A stretch of DNA of 64,000 bases from CAZMYM01 sp964620325. GTDB taxonomy: Bacteria > Bipolaricaulota > Bipolaricaulia > UBA7950 > UBA9294. A model generated the notes under the pieces. The model saw nothing but the letters and a program-made list of their open reading frames with translations, did no database searches and had not been told where the DNA came from. The stretch covers positions 1 to 64,000 of the forward strand of contig CAZUIM010000007.1 of NCBI GenBank assembly GCA_964620325.1, given 5' to 3'. Below, piece after piece: positions 35,614 through 43,501 of the stretch (positions are counted from its first letter, which is position 1; each line of letters begins with the position of its first letter). The position numbers and the translations under genes were made by a program.

Positions 35614-36099
35614 TTACGTCTTCGAGAGGATCACGATCAGGGCCAGGATGGCGATCGGGGAGGCGAGGGAGAGGAGGCGCCCGGCGATCGAACTCGCCCG
35701 CACGCGAAGGAGGGCACGAAGGAAGAGGGCGCCGACGGTGTTCGACAGCATCAGCGCCAACCATTGCACCGACCGCGTCCAGACGAGGGAGGGCCCTTCC
35801 GTCGAGAGGAGGACGAGAAGGACGGCGAGCGCGATTCCGGCGCCCCAGACGGCGCCGAAGGCGATCAGCCGCCGCCGTCCGTAGACGGGAATCCTCCAGG
35901 CGAGTATCGCGATCCATGCAGCGAGAAGCGCGGCGCCGATCATCCAAAGGGCGGCGATCTCGAGTACCACCCTCGGGGCGAAGATGTGGGCGACGAGCAG
36001 GACGAGCGCGGCCGAGGATGCTCCGCCGGAAGCGAGGAGGGCACGCCGGGACGTCGAGCGGCGGCGGCCGGGCAATCGGGTCGGCTTCGAGGCGGGCAA
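35614..36099 (-). CDS. Integral membrane protein of unknown function
   Basis: I do not recognise this 161-residue protein. It has a basic N-terminus (about 25 residues, RRRSTSRR) and four to five hydrophobic helices. The start is TTG 36099, five to six bases after AAGGAG; the frame continues upstream but as low-complexity sequence. It lies 52 bases upstream of the PspC gene on the same strand and may head that operon. Confidence 0.6.
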   Translation of the reverse strand: MPASKPTRLPGRRRSTSRRALLASGGASSAALVLLVAHIFAPRVVLEIAALWMIGAALLAAWIAILAWRIPVYGRRRLIAFGAVWGAGIALAVLLVLLSTEGPSLVWTRSVQWLALMLSNTVGALFLRALLRVRASSIAGRLLSLASPIAILALIVILSKT

Positions 36100-36201
36100 T
36101 CGATCTCCTTCCTGAGACCCTCCCAGTCTATGCGACGGGGGAGGTCGGGGCCGATGGACCCTGTCCCGAGTGGACGGGACGAACGGCGCGGGCAGAGTCA
36201 G

Positions 36202-36231
36202 TTGGGCCCGGAACTGCCTACCGGGTACGAT
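36202..36231 (+). promoter_or_regulatory. Promoter giving a probable leaderless mRNA for the first flavoprotein
   Basis: TTGGGC (36202-36207) and TACGAT (36226-36231) have an 18-base spacer. The -10 ends seven bases before ATG 36239, so transcription should start at or next to the ATG. No SD is present. Confidence 0.4.
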
Positions 36232-36238
36232 TGAAGCG

Positions 36239-36814
36239 ATGAACAAGCGATCGGCCTGTCTTCTCGACGGAGGCGTACGCGGCGCACCGGCAACCGAACG
36301 GGCGATGCGGGCGCTGTCGGATCTCCTCGCAGCACGTGGATGGGACGCGACGGCCTACACGCTCCGCCAGATCGAAATCGCGCCCTGTCGAGGGTGTTTC
36401 GCGTGTTGGGTGAAGACGCCGGGGGAGTGCATCATCGACGATGCCGGTCGGAACATCGCGCGAGCGGCGATTCGAAGCGACCTGTTGGTGTACGTGACGC
36501 CGATCACGTTCGGCGGTTGCTCCTCAGCGCTGAAGAAGGCGGTCGATCGCATGATCCCGCTGATTCTGCCATACTTCACCTTCGTCGGCTCCGAGGTTCA
36601 TCACATCCGTCGATATCCGACGGCACCGAATCTGCTCGGGGTCGGGCTGCTGCGAGGTTCCGACGAGTCACAGGAGCGGATCTTCAAGAAGCTCATCCGT
36701 CGAAACTCGATCAACTTCCACGCCGCCGACGCCGAAACCTGCTTCGTTTACGGGGACACGTCGGACGCGCGTTCGACGATCGCGGCGGCGCTCGACGAGG
36801 TGATCGAGCGATGA
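36239..36814 (+). CDS. Iron-sulfur flavoprotein (flavodoxin fold)
   Basis: This 191-residue NADPH-dependent FMN reductase/Isf-type protein has the compact Cys motif CRGCFACWVKTPGEC (about 50-64), which in Isf proteins binds a [4Fe-4S] cluster next to FMN, and YVTPITFGGCSSALKKAVDR typical of the fold. It would transfer electrons between ferredoxin-like partners and an unknown acceptor. It has no SD; see the promoter just upstream. Its stop overlaps the next flavodoxin-fold gene by four bases. Confidence 0.8.
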   Translation: MNKRSACLLDGGVRGAPATERAMRALSDLLAARGWDATAYTLRQIEIAPCRGCFACWVKTPGECIIDDAGRNIARAAIRSDLLVYVTPITFGGCSSALKKAVDRMIPLILPYFTFVGSEVHHIRRYPTAPNLLGVGLLRGSDESQERIFKKLIRRNSINFHAADAETCFVYGDTSDARSTIAAALDEVIER

Positions 36815-37458
36815 CGAGATCGGCTCTTGTTCTGGTCGGGAGCCCCCGCGGACTCGAGCGGTCGGCTTCCGCCGAGCTCTCGCGCGAGCTTCTCGACGCG
36901 TTCGACCGGGCGACGTGGACGATCGATTGGATCCACTTGCACAACGCGGTCGAGTCGGACGAAACGGCCGCCGAGCTGGTGTCGCGGGTCGGCGGAGCAG
37001 ACCTGGTTCTGTTCGCCGCCCCCCTCTACGTCGATAGCCTGCCCGCGCCAGCGATCGACGCGTTCGAGCGGATCGCTGCGGGGCGCGGCGGGCACTCGGA
37101 GCAGACAGGGGTGCCGCGGTTCTCCGTCTTGCTGAACTGCGGGTTCGTCGAACCGCGGCAGAACGAAACGGCAGTCGAGATGTGCAGGGTCTTCGCCGAT
37201 GTCGCCGGATTCGAATGGTTCGGCGAGCTGACCCTCGGCGGTGGCGGGAGGATCACCGGCCGGATCCGGAAGGCGCTGAAGGATGCGGGAGAGTCCCTGG
37301 CCGCCGGGTTTCCAATCCCGCCGGAGGCGCGTAGACGCGCTCGCCGTCCGATCATGCCGAAGCTGCTCTACGTGATCGGGGGGAACTTCATGTGGCGCCG
37401 AGTCGCGAAACGGTTCGGCGTCACGCAGCACGATCTCCTCGAGCAGCCGTACGCTTGA
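36811..37458 (+). CDS. Flavodoxin-fold protein lacking the cluster Cys motif
   Basis: This 215-residue protein has the flavodoxin-like start VLVGSPRGLERSASAELSREL and the mid-segment LVLFAAPLYVDSLPAPAIDAFERI typical of FMN reductase relatives. Unlike its partner it has no CxxCxxC motif. Translational coupling (ATGA) suggests that the two proteins form a complex, one with FMN plus iron-sulfur and one with FMN only. The C-terminal 35 residues are basic. Confidence 0.7.
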   Translation: MTRSALVLVGSPRGLERSASAELSRELLDAFDRATWTIDWIHLHNAVESDETAAELVSRVGGADLVLFAAPLYVDSLPAPAIDAFERIAAGRGGHSEQTGVPRFSVLLNCGFVEPRQNETAVEMCRVFADVAGFEWFGELTLGGGGRITGRIRKALKDAGESLAAGFPIPPEARRRARRPIMPKLLYVIGGNFMWRRVAKRFGVTQHDLLEQPYA

Positions 37459-37471
37459 ATCGGATCGCCGA

Positions 37472-38074
37472 TCAGGCCTCGTCGTCAAACAGGGTTCGCA
37501 TCCCCGCGACACGGCCCGAGGCGCGACCGATCGCTTCCCGAAGGATGCGGGAGAGGGCCAGCGCGTCATCGAGTGCGTCGTGCGGCGCGTTTTGGGCGAT
37601 TCCGAAGTACTCGGCAGCGCGCGAGAGTGGTTGCCAGGTGTAGTCTCGTCGTTTTTCGTTGCACTCTCCGTAGACGCGCGCGAACCATCTCATGGCACAC
37701 CACGCGTCGAGCCGCTGTTCGGGAAGGCCGTAGCGGAGGTGCGTGTTGCGAAGCGCCTCGAGATCGTAGGGGGCGTTGTAGATGACGACCAACCTTCCTT
37801 CGAGGGATCTCGATAGGCGCGAAGCGATTTCCGGGAACTCGGGCTTCTCCCGGACTGTCTCCGCGTCGATGCCGGTGATCCGCGACGCCTCGGCATCGAT
37901 CGGCTTCGCCGGTCGGACAAGTTCGTTCAGCAGCGGGTTTCCGTGCTGATCAACGACGGCGACGGCGACGATCTCAGGGGCGAGGAGTCCGGTCGTTTCG
38001 GTGTCGAGAACGACGTACGGGCGATCGAGGGCCGTCCGGATCTCCTCCAAGGCTTTCGCGGGCTCGATGCGCAC
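37472..38074 (-). CDS. DnaQ-like 3'-5' exonuclease (DEDDh)
   Basis: This is a 200-residue exonuclease domain. ExoI is VLDTETTGL (about 22-30), ExoII lies around YNAPYDLEAL (about 98-107) and ExoIII is HDALDDALAL (about 164-173), giving the DEDDh residue set. It could be a proofreading subunit or an independent exonuclease. The GTG start lies eight bases after GGAGG. It is followed closely by the convergent flavodoxin gene. Confidence 0.85.
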   Translation of the reverse strand: MRIEPAKALEEIRTALDRPYVVLDTETTGLLAPEIVAVAVVDQHGNPLLNELVRPAKPIDAEASRITGIDAETVREKPEFPEIASRLSRSLEGRLVVIYNAPYDLEALRNTHLRYGLPEQRLDAWCAMRWFARVYGECNEKRRDYTWQPLSRAAEYFGIAQNAPHDALDDALALSRILREAIGRASGRVAGMRTLFDDEA

Positions 38075-38104
38075 CCCTCGATCCTCCGTTTCGACTTGGC
38101 CGCG

Positions 38105-38554
38105 TCAGTCTTCGTCCGTCCAGTCGCTGAAGGTGCGCCGGATCCTCCGTTCGATTAGCTCACCGAGTTCCGTCCAATCGAAGTCCTCGTCGGTGTCGAC
38201 CCAGCGTGCGAACCCCCGCTTGATCCTCCGCTCGATTCGATCCTCTTCATCGTCGGAATCGTCGCGATCTCCGGACCGGTCGAAGCGCGCCTCGATCGTG
38301 CGTTCAATGCGCTCGCCGAGTGAGGATCGGTCGCGTCGGGCGCGGAGTGGCCGTGTTGCACGGGCGGCGATCCCCGCCCAGGCGAGTCCGACGCTGACGA
38401 GAAACCACAGGGCGGCGGTCTGGAGGTAGCTGAGCGTCGGCCCCCATCCGAGTTGGCCGGCGACGATCTCGTTCCAGAGAAGCATCAGGATGAGGGTGAA
38501 CAAGAAGAACGCCGGGATGCCGCCTCGTGTGATCACCCGGATGACGGTCCTCAT
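38105..38554 (-). CDS. Two-helix membrane protein with charged C-terminal tail
   Basis: The N-terminal 65 residues of this 149-residue protein form two transmembrane helices (ITRGGIPAFFLFTLILMLLW, and AALWFLVSVGLAWAGI). The remaining 80 residues are highly charged (RIERTIEARF, DRIERRIKRGF), probably cytoplasmic and helical. The start is ATG 38554, preceded by GGAGGATGAA. The membrane half is paralogous to the next upstream gene (38667-38900). No function is recognised. Confidence 0.65.
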   Translation of the reverse strand: MRTVIRVITRGGIPAFFLFTLILMLLWNEIVAGQLGWGPTLSYLQTAALWFLVSVGLAWAGIAARATRPLRARRDRSSLGERIERTIEARFDRSGDRDDSDDEEDRIERRIKRGFARWVDTDEDFDWTELGELIERRIRRTFSDWTDED

Positions 38555-38666
38555 TTCATCCTCCATTCCGTCGATTCGCGCCGTTCGACCGTGGACCGAT
38601 TCGCAAGAACGAACGACCCCGGATCCGATCACGAGGGGGGGCGACGTCGATCGGCACCGGTTCGAG

Positions 38667-38900
38667 CTATTCGTACTTTCGCCACTTGCTCAACGTGCGT
38701 GGTGACGCGCCGATTCCCGCCCACGCGAACACGATGATGACCATGAACCACAGCGCTGCTGCCTGCCAGTAGTTCAGCGTGACGCTGAGGAGCTTGAGCT
38801 GGTCGACCAGAATGCTGTTCCAGAGGAGTTGCAGGATCCAGCTGAAGAAGAAGAACGCTCCGATCCCCCCGCCGGTGATCAAACCACGTAAGAGCCTCAT
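38667..38900 (-). CDS. Two-helix membrane protein, short paralogue
   Basis: This 77-residue protein is almost only the membrane part of the neighbouring 38105-38554 product: ITGGGIGAFFFFSWILQLLW and AALWFMVIIVFAWAGIGAS align over about 65 residues. AGGAGAG immediately precedes ATG 38900. It lacks the charged tail. No function is recognised. Confidence 0.65.
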   Translation of the reverse strand: MRLLRGLITGGGIGAFFFFSWILQLLWNSILVDQLKLLSVTLNYWQAAALWFMVIIVFAWAGIGASPRTLSKWRKYE

Positions 38901-39013
38901 CTCTCCTACCCCCTTCCCGAAGTGACGTTCATTGTAGCACATGTATGTCGAGTTGGACGGGGGATCGGTTCAACCGACCCTGCTTCGGCCGATCCGGGTG
39001 TCCGGATGGCGGT

Positions 39014-40243
39014 CTAGAAGTCCCAGTCGCAAGACGGGACCGGCAGACGGAACGAGCGGTCGAGCCGGCCGAGCAGGTCGGAAGGCCCGTCGAGGTCGTC
39101 GGTCCAAGACAAGGCCGTCGGGGGTCGGACCCCCAGCCACATCCGGGTGAACGCTCCGACCGACGCGTTCAGGGTCGGTCGGGACGGGTCGAGCCTGCGG
39201 CGAACTGACGACGTGGGCCCGAGAACGATCGAATAGTCGCCGCCGACGCCGCGCCACCGGCTGCCTTCCGGTAGATGAGCTTCGATCGGATCGCGGAGCC
39301 GGAGATTGAACGCGATCGGATCGGTGGGGACGTGCGTCCGCTCGATGCAGGTCGGGAGGTCGAGCATTCGAGCCTGCCAGTAAGCGCTCGAGGTCATTCG
39401 CTGTTCGTGCGGTGATCCGCTCGTGATCTGCCGCATCTTGAGCGGCTGAGAGAGGAGATCCTGGAGTTGGATTCCTCCGGGTTCGTGCAGGCGGACCGAC
39501 CGGACCTGGTCTCCGAGGGACTTGACGAGCGCGAGGAGCTCGAGGAACTCGGCTCGATCTCGGTACGTCATCCAGAGGACTCGGTAGGGCCCGGACTCCG
39601 GCTCCTTGCTCTCGCACCAGAGATGGTGGGTCAGGTCGCCGTCGGCGTCGACGTAACCGAGACCGAACCCGTTGTCGCTCCACAGCATTTCGGCACGGGT
39701 CAAGGCGGGCGAGAGGATGCTACAGGCACCGTGAACCCGAGTTCGGGCGAGGCGGCTCGCGTGAACGAGTTCCCAGTCGTCGGTGGTGAGCCGACGGGGC
39801 GTCCCCGGGTCGAGCTTGATCGTCAGCTGCGCCGGATCGAAGGTGCACCAGTGCTCGTAACTCCCGTTTCCGAAGCCGAGCTGGTTGTAGAAGCCCTGCT
39901 CGAAGATCCCGAGCATCGCCAGTCCGGCCCCGTCGAGCGCGTCGTCGGCGAGCGCCCGAGCGGTGAGACGGGAGGCGAGGCCGCGCTTTCGCGCGATCCG
40001 GCTCGTCGTCACACAGGTGACACAGGAGAGAGGGATCTCCTCGTTCTGGTAGGTCAGGATCCCCCGATGGGTGGTGACCAGACATTCCGGTGCGCCGTCG
40101 AGCTCGGCGACCAGCCGGCGACCCGGTTCGAGGAAGACGTCGAGCCCCTTCTCCTGCGCTTCGGTCTCGATCCAACCGACTTCTCGCCAGATTCGGCGGA
40201 CTGCGGCACGGTCTCGATCTGCTTCGTACGGTCGCACGGTCAT
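39014..40243 (-). CDS. Eis-type GNAT acetyltransferase
   Basis: This 409-residue protein has the Eis-like layout. The N-terminal GNAT domain (opening MTVRPYEADRDRAAVRRIW, with CVTTSRIARKRGLASRLTA as the acetyl-CoA loop) is followed by a second GNAT-like domain and a C-terminal sterol-carrier-like domain (SIVLGP, then TLNASVGAFTRMWLG). Eis enzymes acetylate amines, including aminoglycosides and lysines; the substrate here is unknown. GGAGAGG lies eight bases before ATG 40243. It follows the SDR gene by 28 bases. Confidence 0.8.
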   Translation of the reverse strand: MTVRPYEADRDRAAVRRIWREVGWIETEAQEKGLDVFLEPGRRLVAELDGAPECLVTTHRGILTYQNEEIPLSCVTCVTTSRIARKRGLASRLTARALADDALDGAGLAMLGIFEQGFYNQLGFGNGSYEHWCTFDPAQLTIKLDPGTPRRLTTDDWELVHASRLARTRVHGACSILSPALTRAEMLWSDNGFGLGYVDADGDLTHHLWCESKEPESGPYRVLWMTYRDRAEFLELLALVKSLGDQVRSVRLHEPGGIQLQDLLSQPLKMRQITSGSPHEQRMTSSAYWQARMLDLPTCIERTHVPTDPIAFNLRLRDPIEAHLPEGSRWRGVGGDYSIVLGPTSSVRRRLDPSRPTLNASVGAFTRMWLGVRPPTALSWTDDLDGPSDLLGRLDRSFRLPVPSCDWDF

Positions 40244-40271
40244 CTCGATCGCCTCTCCAGATCGTTCCCGA

Positions 40272-41024
40272 CTACATGTAGATCCCGCCGTTGGCGTTGA
40301 TCGTCTGGCCGGTGATGTAGGCCGCCTCCTCGGAGGCGAGGAATGCAACAAGGGCGGCGATCTCCTCCGGTTCCGCGGCCCGTCCCGCCGGGATTTTGGC
40401 GAAGATCCTCTCTCCGTGTCGCTCGAGCGATTCCTTCGTCATGTCGGTTCGCGTGTACCCGGGAGAGATCGCGTTCACCGTGATCGCGGGCGCGAGCTCG
40501 AGTGCGAGCGATTTCGTCAACCCGATCAGCCCGGATTTCGACGCGGCGTAGTGCGAACCGTGATCGGACCCGGTCATCGCGCGGAGGGAGCAGATGTTCA
40601 CGACGCGTCCCCACGACTCGCGTCCCAGACAATTCAGGGCCGCTTTCACCGTGTACATTGCCGCGGAGAGATTGAGGGCGATCGATCGGTTCCAGTCTTC
40701 GATCGTCATCTCCTCGAGGGTCCGGTGCTGCGAGGTTCCGGCGTTGTTCACCACGACACGTACGCCGCCGAAGGCGTCGGCCGTCTCTTCGACCAGTCGG
40801 ACGACGTCATCGTAGTCGGCGACGTCGGCGCGGATCGCTCGCGCGCGGCCGCCGGCCGCTTCGATCGCCGCGACGACGTCGAGCGCTCGCTTTTCGTTCC
40901 GATGATAGTTCACCGAGACGCCGTAGCCCTGCGATGCAAGGCGGATGGCGATCGCCGCGCCGATCCCGCGGGAGCTGCCGGTCACGACGGCTCCCGTCCC
41001 GCTTCCGATGGATGAAGTCATCAT
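40272..41024 (-). CDS. FabG-like short-chain dehydrogenase/reductase
   Basis: This 250-residue classical SDR has the cofactor loop TGSSRGIGAAIA (about 15-26), NNAG near 93 and the catalytic set Ser in VNICSLRA, then YAASKSG (YxxxK). The C-terminal AAYITGQTINANGGIYM is typical of FabG relatives. The Asn-Tyr-His after the second strand suggests NADP preference. The true fabG is more likely the copy at 54058-54789 in the fatty-acid operon; this one probably acts on another carbonyl substrate. TATAAT lies seven bases before ATG 41024 and no SD is present, so the mRNA is probably leaderless. Confidence 0.8.
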   Translation of the reverse strand: MMTSSIGSGTGAVVTGSSRGIGAAIAIRLASQGYGVSVNYHRNEKRALDVVAAIEAAGGRARAIRADVADYDDVVRLVEETADAFGGVRVVVNNAGTSQHRTLEEMTIEDWNRSIALNLSAAMYTVKAALNCLGRESWGRVVNICSLRAMTGSDHGSHYAASKSGLIGLTKSLALELAPAITVNAISPGYTRTDMTKESLERHGERIFAKIPAGRAAEPEEIAALVAFLASEEAAYITGQTINANGGIYM

Positions 41025-41031
41025 GACGGCG

Positions 41032-41037
41032 ATTATA
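41032..41037 (-). promoter_or_regulatory. Consensus -10 TATAAT seven bases before an ATG
   Basis: The minus strand carries a perfect TATAAT, ending seven bases before ATG 41024 of the SDR gene. Transcription would start at or within a base of the ATG. No good -35 and no SD are seen. Confidence 0.55.
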
Positions 41038-41073
41038 GGCCGGGGGCGGGCGGGGTGCATTCGGCGTTCGCGA

Positions 41074-41919
41074 CTACAGGTGCTTGACCGCTTCTCGCGC
41101 GACGTCGATCCGTCGCTCGTCCTCGAGCCATCGTGCGAGTTCGGGACGGACGATGTCCGGGCACTTGCGCCCGAGCTTCCAGATGGCGGACGAAACGGCG
41201 CGCCATACGAAGCGTCGCTCGTCGAGAGACAGCTTCCGGAGAATGATCAACGCCTTTTTCGCCATCGGGGCCGCCGCCGGCGACGAGAGGGCCATGGTGA
41301 CGTTCCAGAGGACTTGAGGGTCGTTCGACGTCGACCACTGCGTCAGATACTCGAACGCGGTGCGGGGGTAGTGGCGAAGCAGGGACATTCCCAGTGTGGA
41401 CGGGCCGAGGGCGCGGCGGAGGAGTGGATCGCGATCCTGCAACAACGGCTCGAGGAGCTTCAGGAGTGGCTCGGCCCGCTCTAGATGGCGGGGATGGGCG
41501 GCGCGACCGGCCGCGATGACAGCCGCCCGACGGACGCTGGCTGACGGCGCGTCTCGCCAGACCCGGGCGCGGTCGAGCATCGAGCGGAAGTCCTTCCTGA
41601 GGAGTGCGCCGGCGACGACGGCGGCCGCGTCGCGCACCGTCCACTCGTCATCATCGAACAGCCGTTCCAGGATTCGGATCGCCTCGTCCGGATCGTCTCG
41701 ATAGAGGCGCGGGATCAGATAGCAGGCGAGCTGTCGTGCTGAAGGGGTCTCGCTGTCGGCGAACGCCTCGACCCGTTCGGCGGACAGCTCGTCGCCGTCT
41801 CGAAGTCGAGCGAGTCGCCGCGCGGCGTACCGGATCTGCGTCGCGGTCGCCCCTTCCAGGACCGACGCAATGCCATCCAGTCTTCCCTCGTCGACGGCGC
41901 GGTCGATCCGCTCACGCAT
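41074..41919 (-). CDS. AlkD-like HEAT-repeat DNA alkylation repair protein
   Basis: This 281-residue all-helical protein is built of HEAT-like repeats, each with an Arg/Ala-rich second helix (for example WTVRDAAAVVAGALL and SVRRAAVIAAGRAA). The pattern fits AlkD-type DNA glycosylases that excise positively charged alkylated bases without flipping them. The key catalytic Trp/Asp residues cannot be placed with certainty by eye, so a generic HEAT protein is the alternative. ATG 41919 has GAGGGGGG seven bases upstream. Confidence 0.6.
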   Translation of the reverse strand: MRERIDRAVDEGRLDGIASVLEGATATQIRYAARRLARLRDGDELSAERVEAFADSETPSARQLACYLIPRLYRDDPDEAIRILERLFDDDEWTVRDAAAVVAGALLRKDFRSMLDRARVWRDAPSASVRRAAVIAAGRAAHPRHLERAEPLLKLLEPLLQDRDPLLRRALGPSTLGMSLLRHYPRTAFEYLTQWSTSNDPQVLWNVTMALSSPAAAPMAKKALIILRKLSLDERRFVWRAVSSAIWKLGRKCPDIVRPELARWLEDERRIDVAREAVKHL

Positions 41920-41945
41920 GGTCGGTCCAACCCCCCTCTTTGACC

Positions 41946-41975
41946 ACTGTACGGGGAACTCGGCGGTCGCGTCAA
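41946..41975 (-). promoter_or_regulatory. Promoter of the AlkD-like gene
   Basis: On the minus strand, TTGACG (41970-41975, five of six) and TACAGT (41946-41951, four of six) have an 18-base spacer, 26 bases before the ATG. In the remaining 41976-42100, upstream of the tryptophanase gene on the plus strand, I could not define a promoter or a tnaC-like leader peptide. Confidence 0.42.
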
Positions 41976-42100
41976 CTGGCCTGCGGTCGACGGGGAGGAG
42001 TCGATCCCCTACCATGTTCGATGACCGTCGACCGTGGTTGGAGTCACGCCATGCGGACCGACGGATCCTCCGTTCGATTCGAGAAAGGAGACCGCCAAGG

Positions 42101-43486
42101 ATGGGGCGCGACGCGACACCCAAGCCGTACCGGATCAAGGTGACCGAGCCGATCTCGATCCTCTCGAAGGCAGATCGGGAGGCTCGAATCAGGGATGCGG
42201 GATACAACGTCTTTCGCCTTCGAGCCGTCGATGTCTACGTCGATCTCCTCACGGATTCGGGGACCGGTGCGATGAGTCAAGAGCAGTGGGCGGCGATGAT
42301 GCGCGGTGACGAGTCCTACGCCGGGAGTCGTAGTTACGAACGGTTTCGGACCGCGGTCGATGACATCTTCGGCTTCCGTTACGTTCTCCCCACGCACCAA
42401 GGGCGCGCGGCGGAGAACGTTCTGTTCTCCGCTCTCGTCGAGACTGGGGACATTGTCCCGAACAACATGCACTTCGATACGACCCGGGCGAACATCCTCG
42501 CGAACGGGGGGGAACCGGTGAATCTGGTCGCCGACGTCGCGTACGAGCCGACGGCCGTCGATCCGTTCAAGGGGAACATGGACACGAACAAGCTCGAGCG
42601 TCTGATCGACGAGGTCGGTGCTGAGCGGATTCCGTTCGTGATGATGACGATCACGAACAACAGCGGTGGCGGGCAGCCGGTCTCGCTGGAGAACCTTCGA
42701 GCGGTCAGCCGGATCGCCCACGAACACGGACTCCCGCTCTTCCTGGATGCCGCGCGGTTCGCCGAGAACGCGTACTTCATTCGCGAGCGAGAGGCCGACT
42801 ACGCCGACGCCTCGCCGATCGAGATCGCACGGGAGATGTTCGCTCTCGCCGACGGAGTCACCTTGAGTGCGAAGAAGGATGGCATGGCGAACATCGGCGG
42901 CCTGCTTGCGATGAACGACTCGGAGATCCACGCGCTGACTCGCGAGCGCTTGATTCTGATGGAAGGGTTCCCGACCTACGGCGGCCTTGCCGGTCGGGAT
43001 TTGGAGGCGATCTCCGTCGGGCTGTACGAGGCGCTCGACCCGGACTATCTGGCCGATCGAATCGGGCAGACGCGGTATCTTGGTGACGGGCTGCAGGCGG
43101 CCGGAATTCCGATCGTGCAGCCGATCGGTGGTCACGCCGTCTTCGTCGACGCCCTTTCGATGGTCCCGGATCTGCCGCGGTTCGCCTTCCCCGGCCTGTC
43201 GATCACGAATGCGCTGTACACGAGCGCCGGCGTGAGGGGTGTCGAGATCGGAAGCGTCATGTTCGCCCACGAGGGGGACGACGGGAGGACCGTGTATCCG
43301 AAGCTCGAGCTTGTCCGGCTCGCGATCCCGAGACGAACGTACACGCAGGAGCACCTCGATCACGTGATCGAAGGGATGGCGGCCGTCTCGAAGGAGAAGG
43401 GGAGCCTTCCCGGGTACCGGATTCTCGAAGGCGAGGGACCGTTGCGTCACTTCATCGCGCGATTCGAGCCGTTCGATCTCGCGTAG
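42101..43486 (+). CDS. tnaA: Tryptophanase (tyrosine phenol-lyase family)
   Basis: This 461-residue PLP beta-eliminating lyase converts tryptophan to indole, pyruvate and ammonia. The PLP lysine is in SAKKDGMANIGG (about 256-267), and FPTYGGLAGRDLEA follows. Two positions that differ between tryptophanase and tyrosine phenol-lyase favour tryptophanase: FDTT (Asp, where TPL has Thr) near 127 and VEIG (Ile, where TPL has Arg) near 385. GAAAGGAG lies ten bases before ATG 42101. An EamA transporter follows 15 bases later. No tnaC leader is seen. The AGRD segment is TPL-like, so assay is warranted. Confidence 0.82.
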   Translation: MGRDATPKPYRIKVTEPISILSKADREARIRDAGYNVFRLRAVDVYVDLLTDSGTGAMSQEQWAAMMRGDESYAGSRSYERFRTAVDDIFGFRYVLPTHQGRAAENVLFSALVETGDIVPNNMHFDTTRANILANGGEPVNLVADVAYEPTAVDPFKGNMDTNKLERLIDEVGAERIPFVMMTITNNSGGGQPVSLENLRAVSRIAHEHGLPLFLDAARFAENAYFIREREADYADASPIEIAREMFALADGVTLSAKKDGMANIGGLLAMNDSEIHALTRERLILMEGFPTYGGLAGRDLEAISVGLYEALDPDYLADRIGQTRYLGDGLQAAGIPIVQPIGGHAVFVDALSMVPDLPRFAFPGLSITNALYTSAGVRGVEIGSVMFAHEGDDGRTVYPKLELVRLAIPRRTYTQEHLDHVIEGMAAVSKEKGSLPGYRILEGEGPLRHFIARFEPFDLA

Positions 43487-43501
43487 CTGAGTCGATCCTC
43501 G

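Noticed and set aside
41920..42100. A tnaC-like leader peptide upstream of tryptophanase
   Set aside because: I found no short frame with a Trp codon and stop in a suitable position after an SD.
42101..43486. Tyrosine phenol-lyase as primary call
   Set aside because: The two specificity positions I can place agree with tryptophanase, although one nearby segment is TPL-like.
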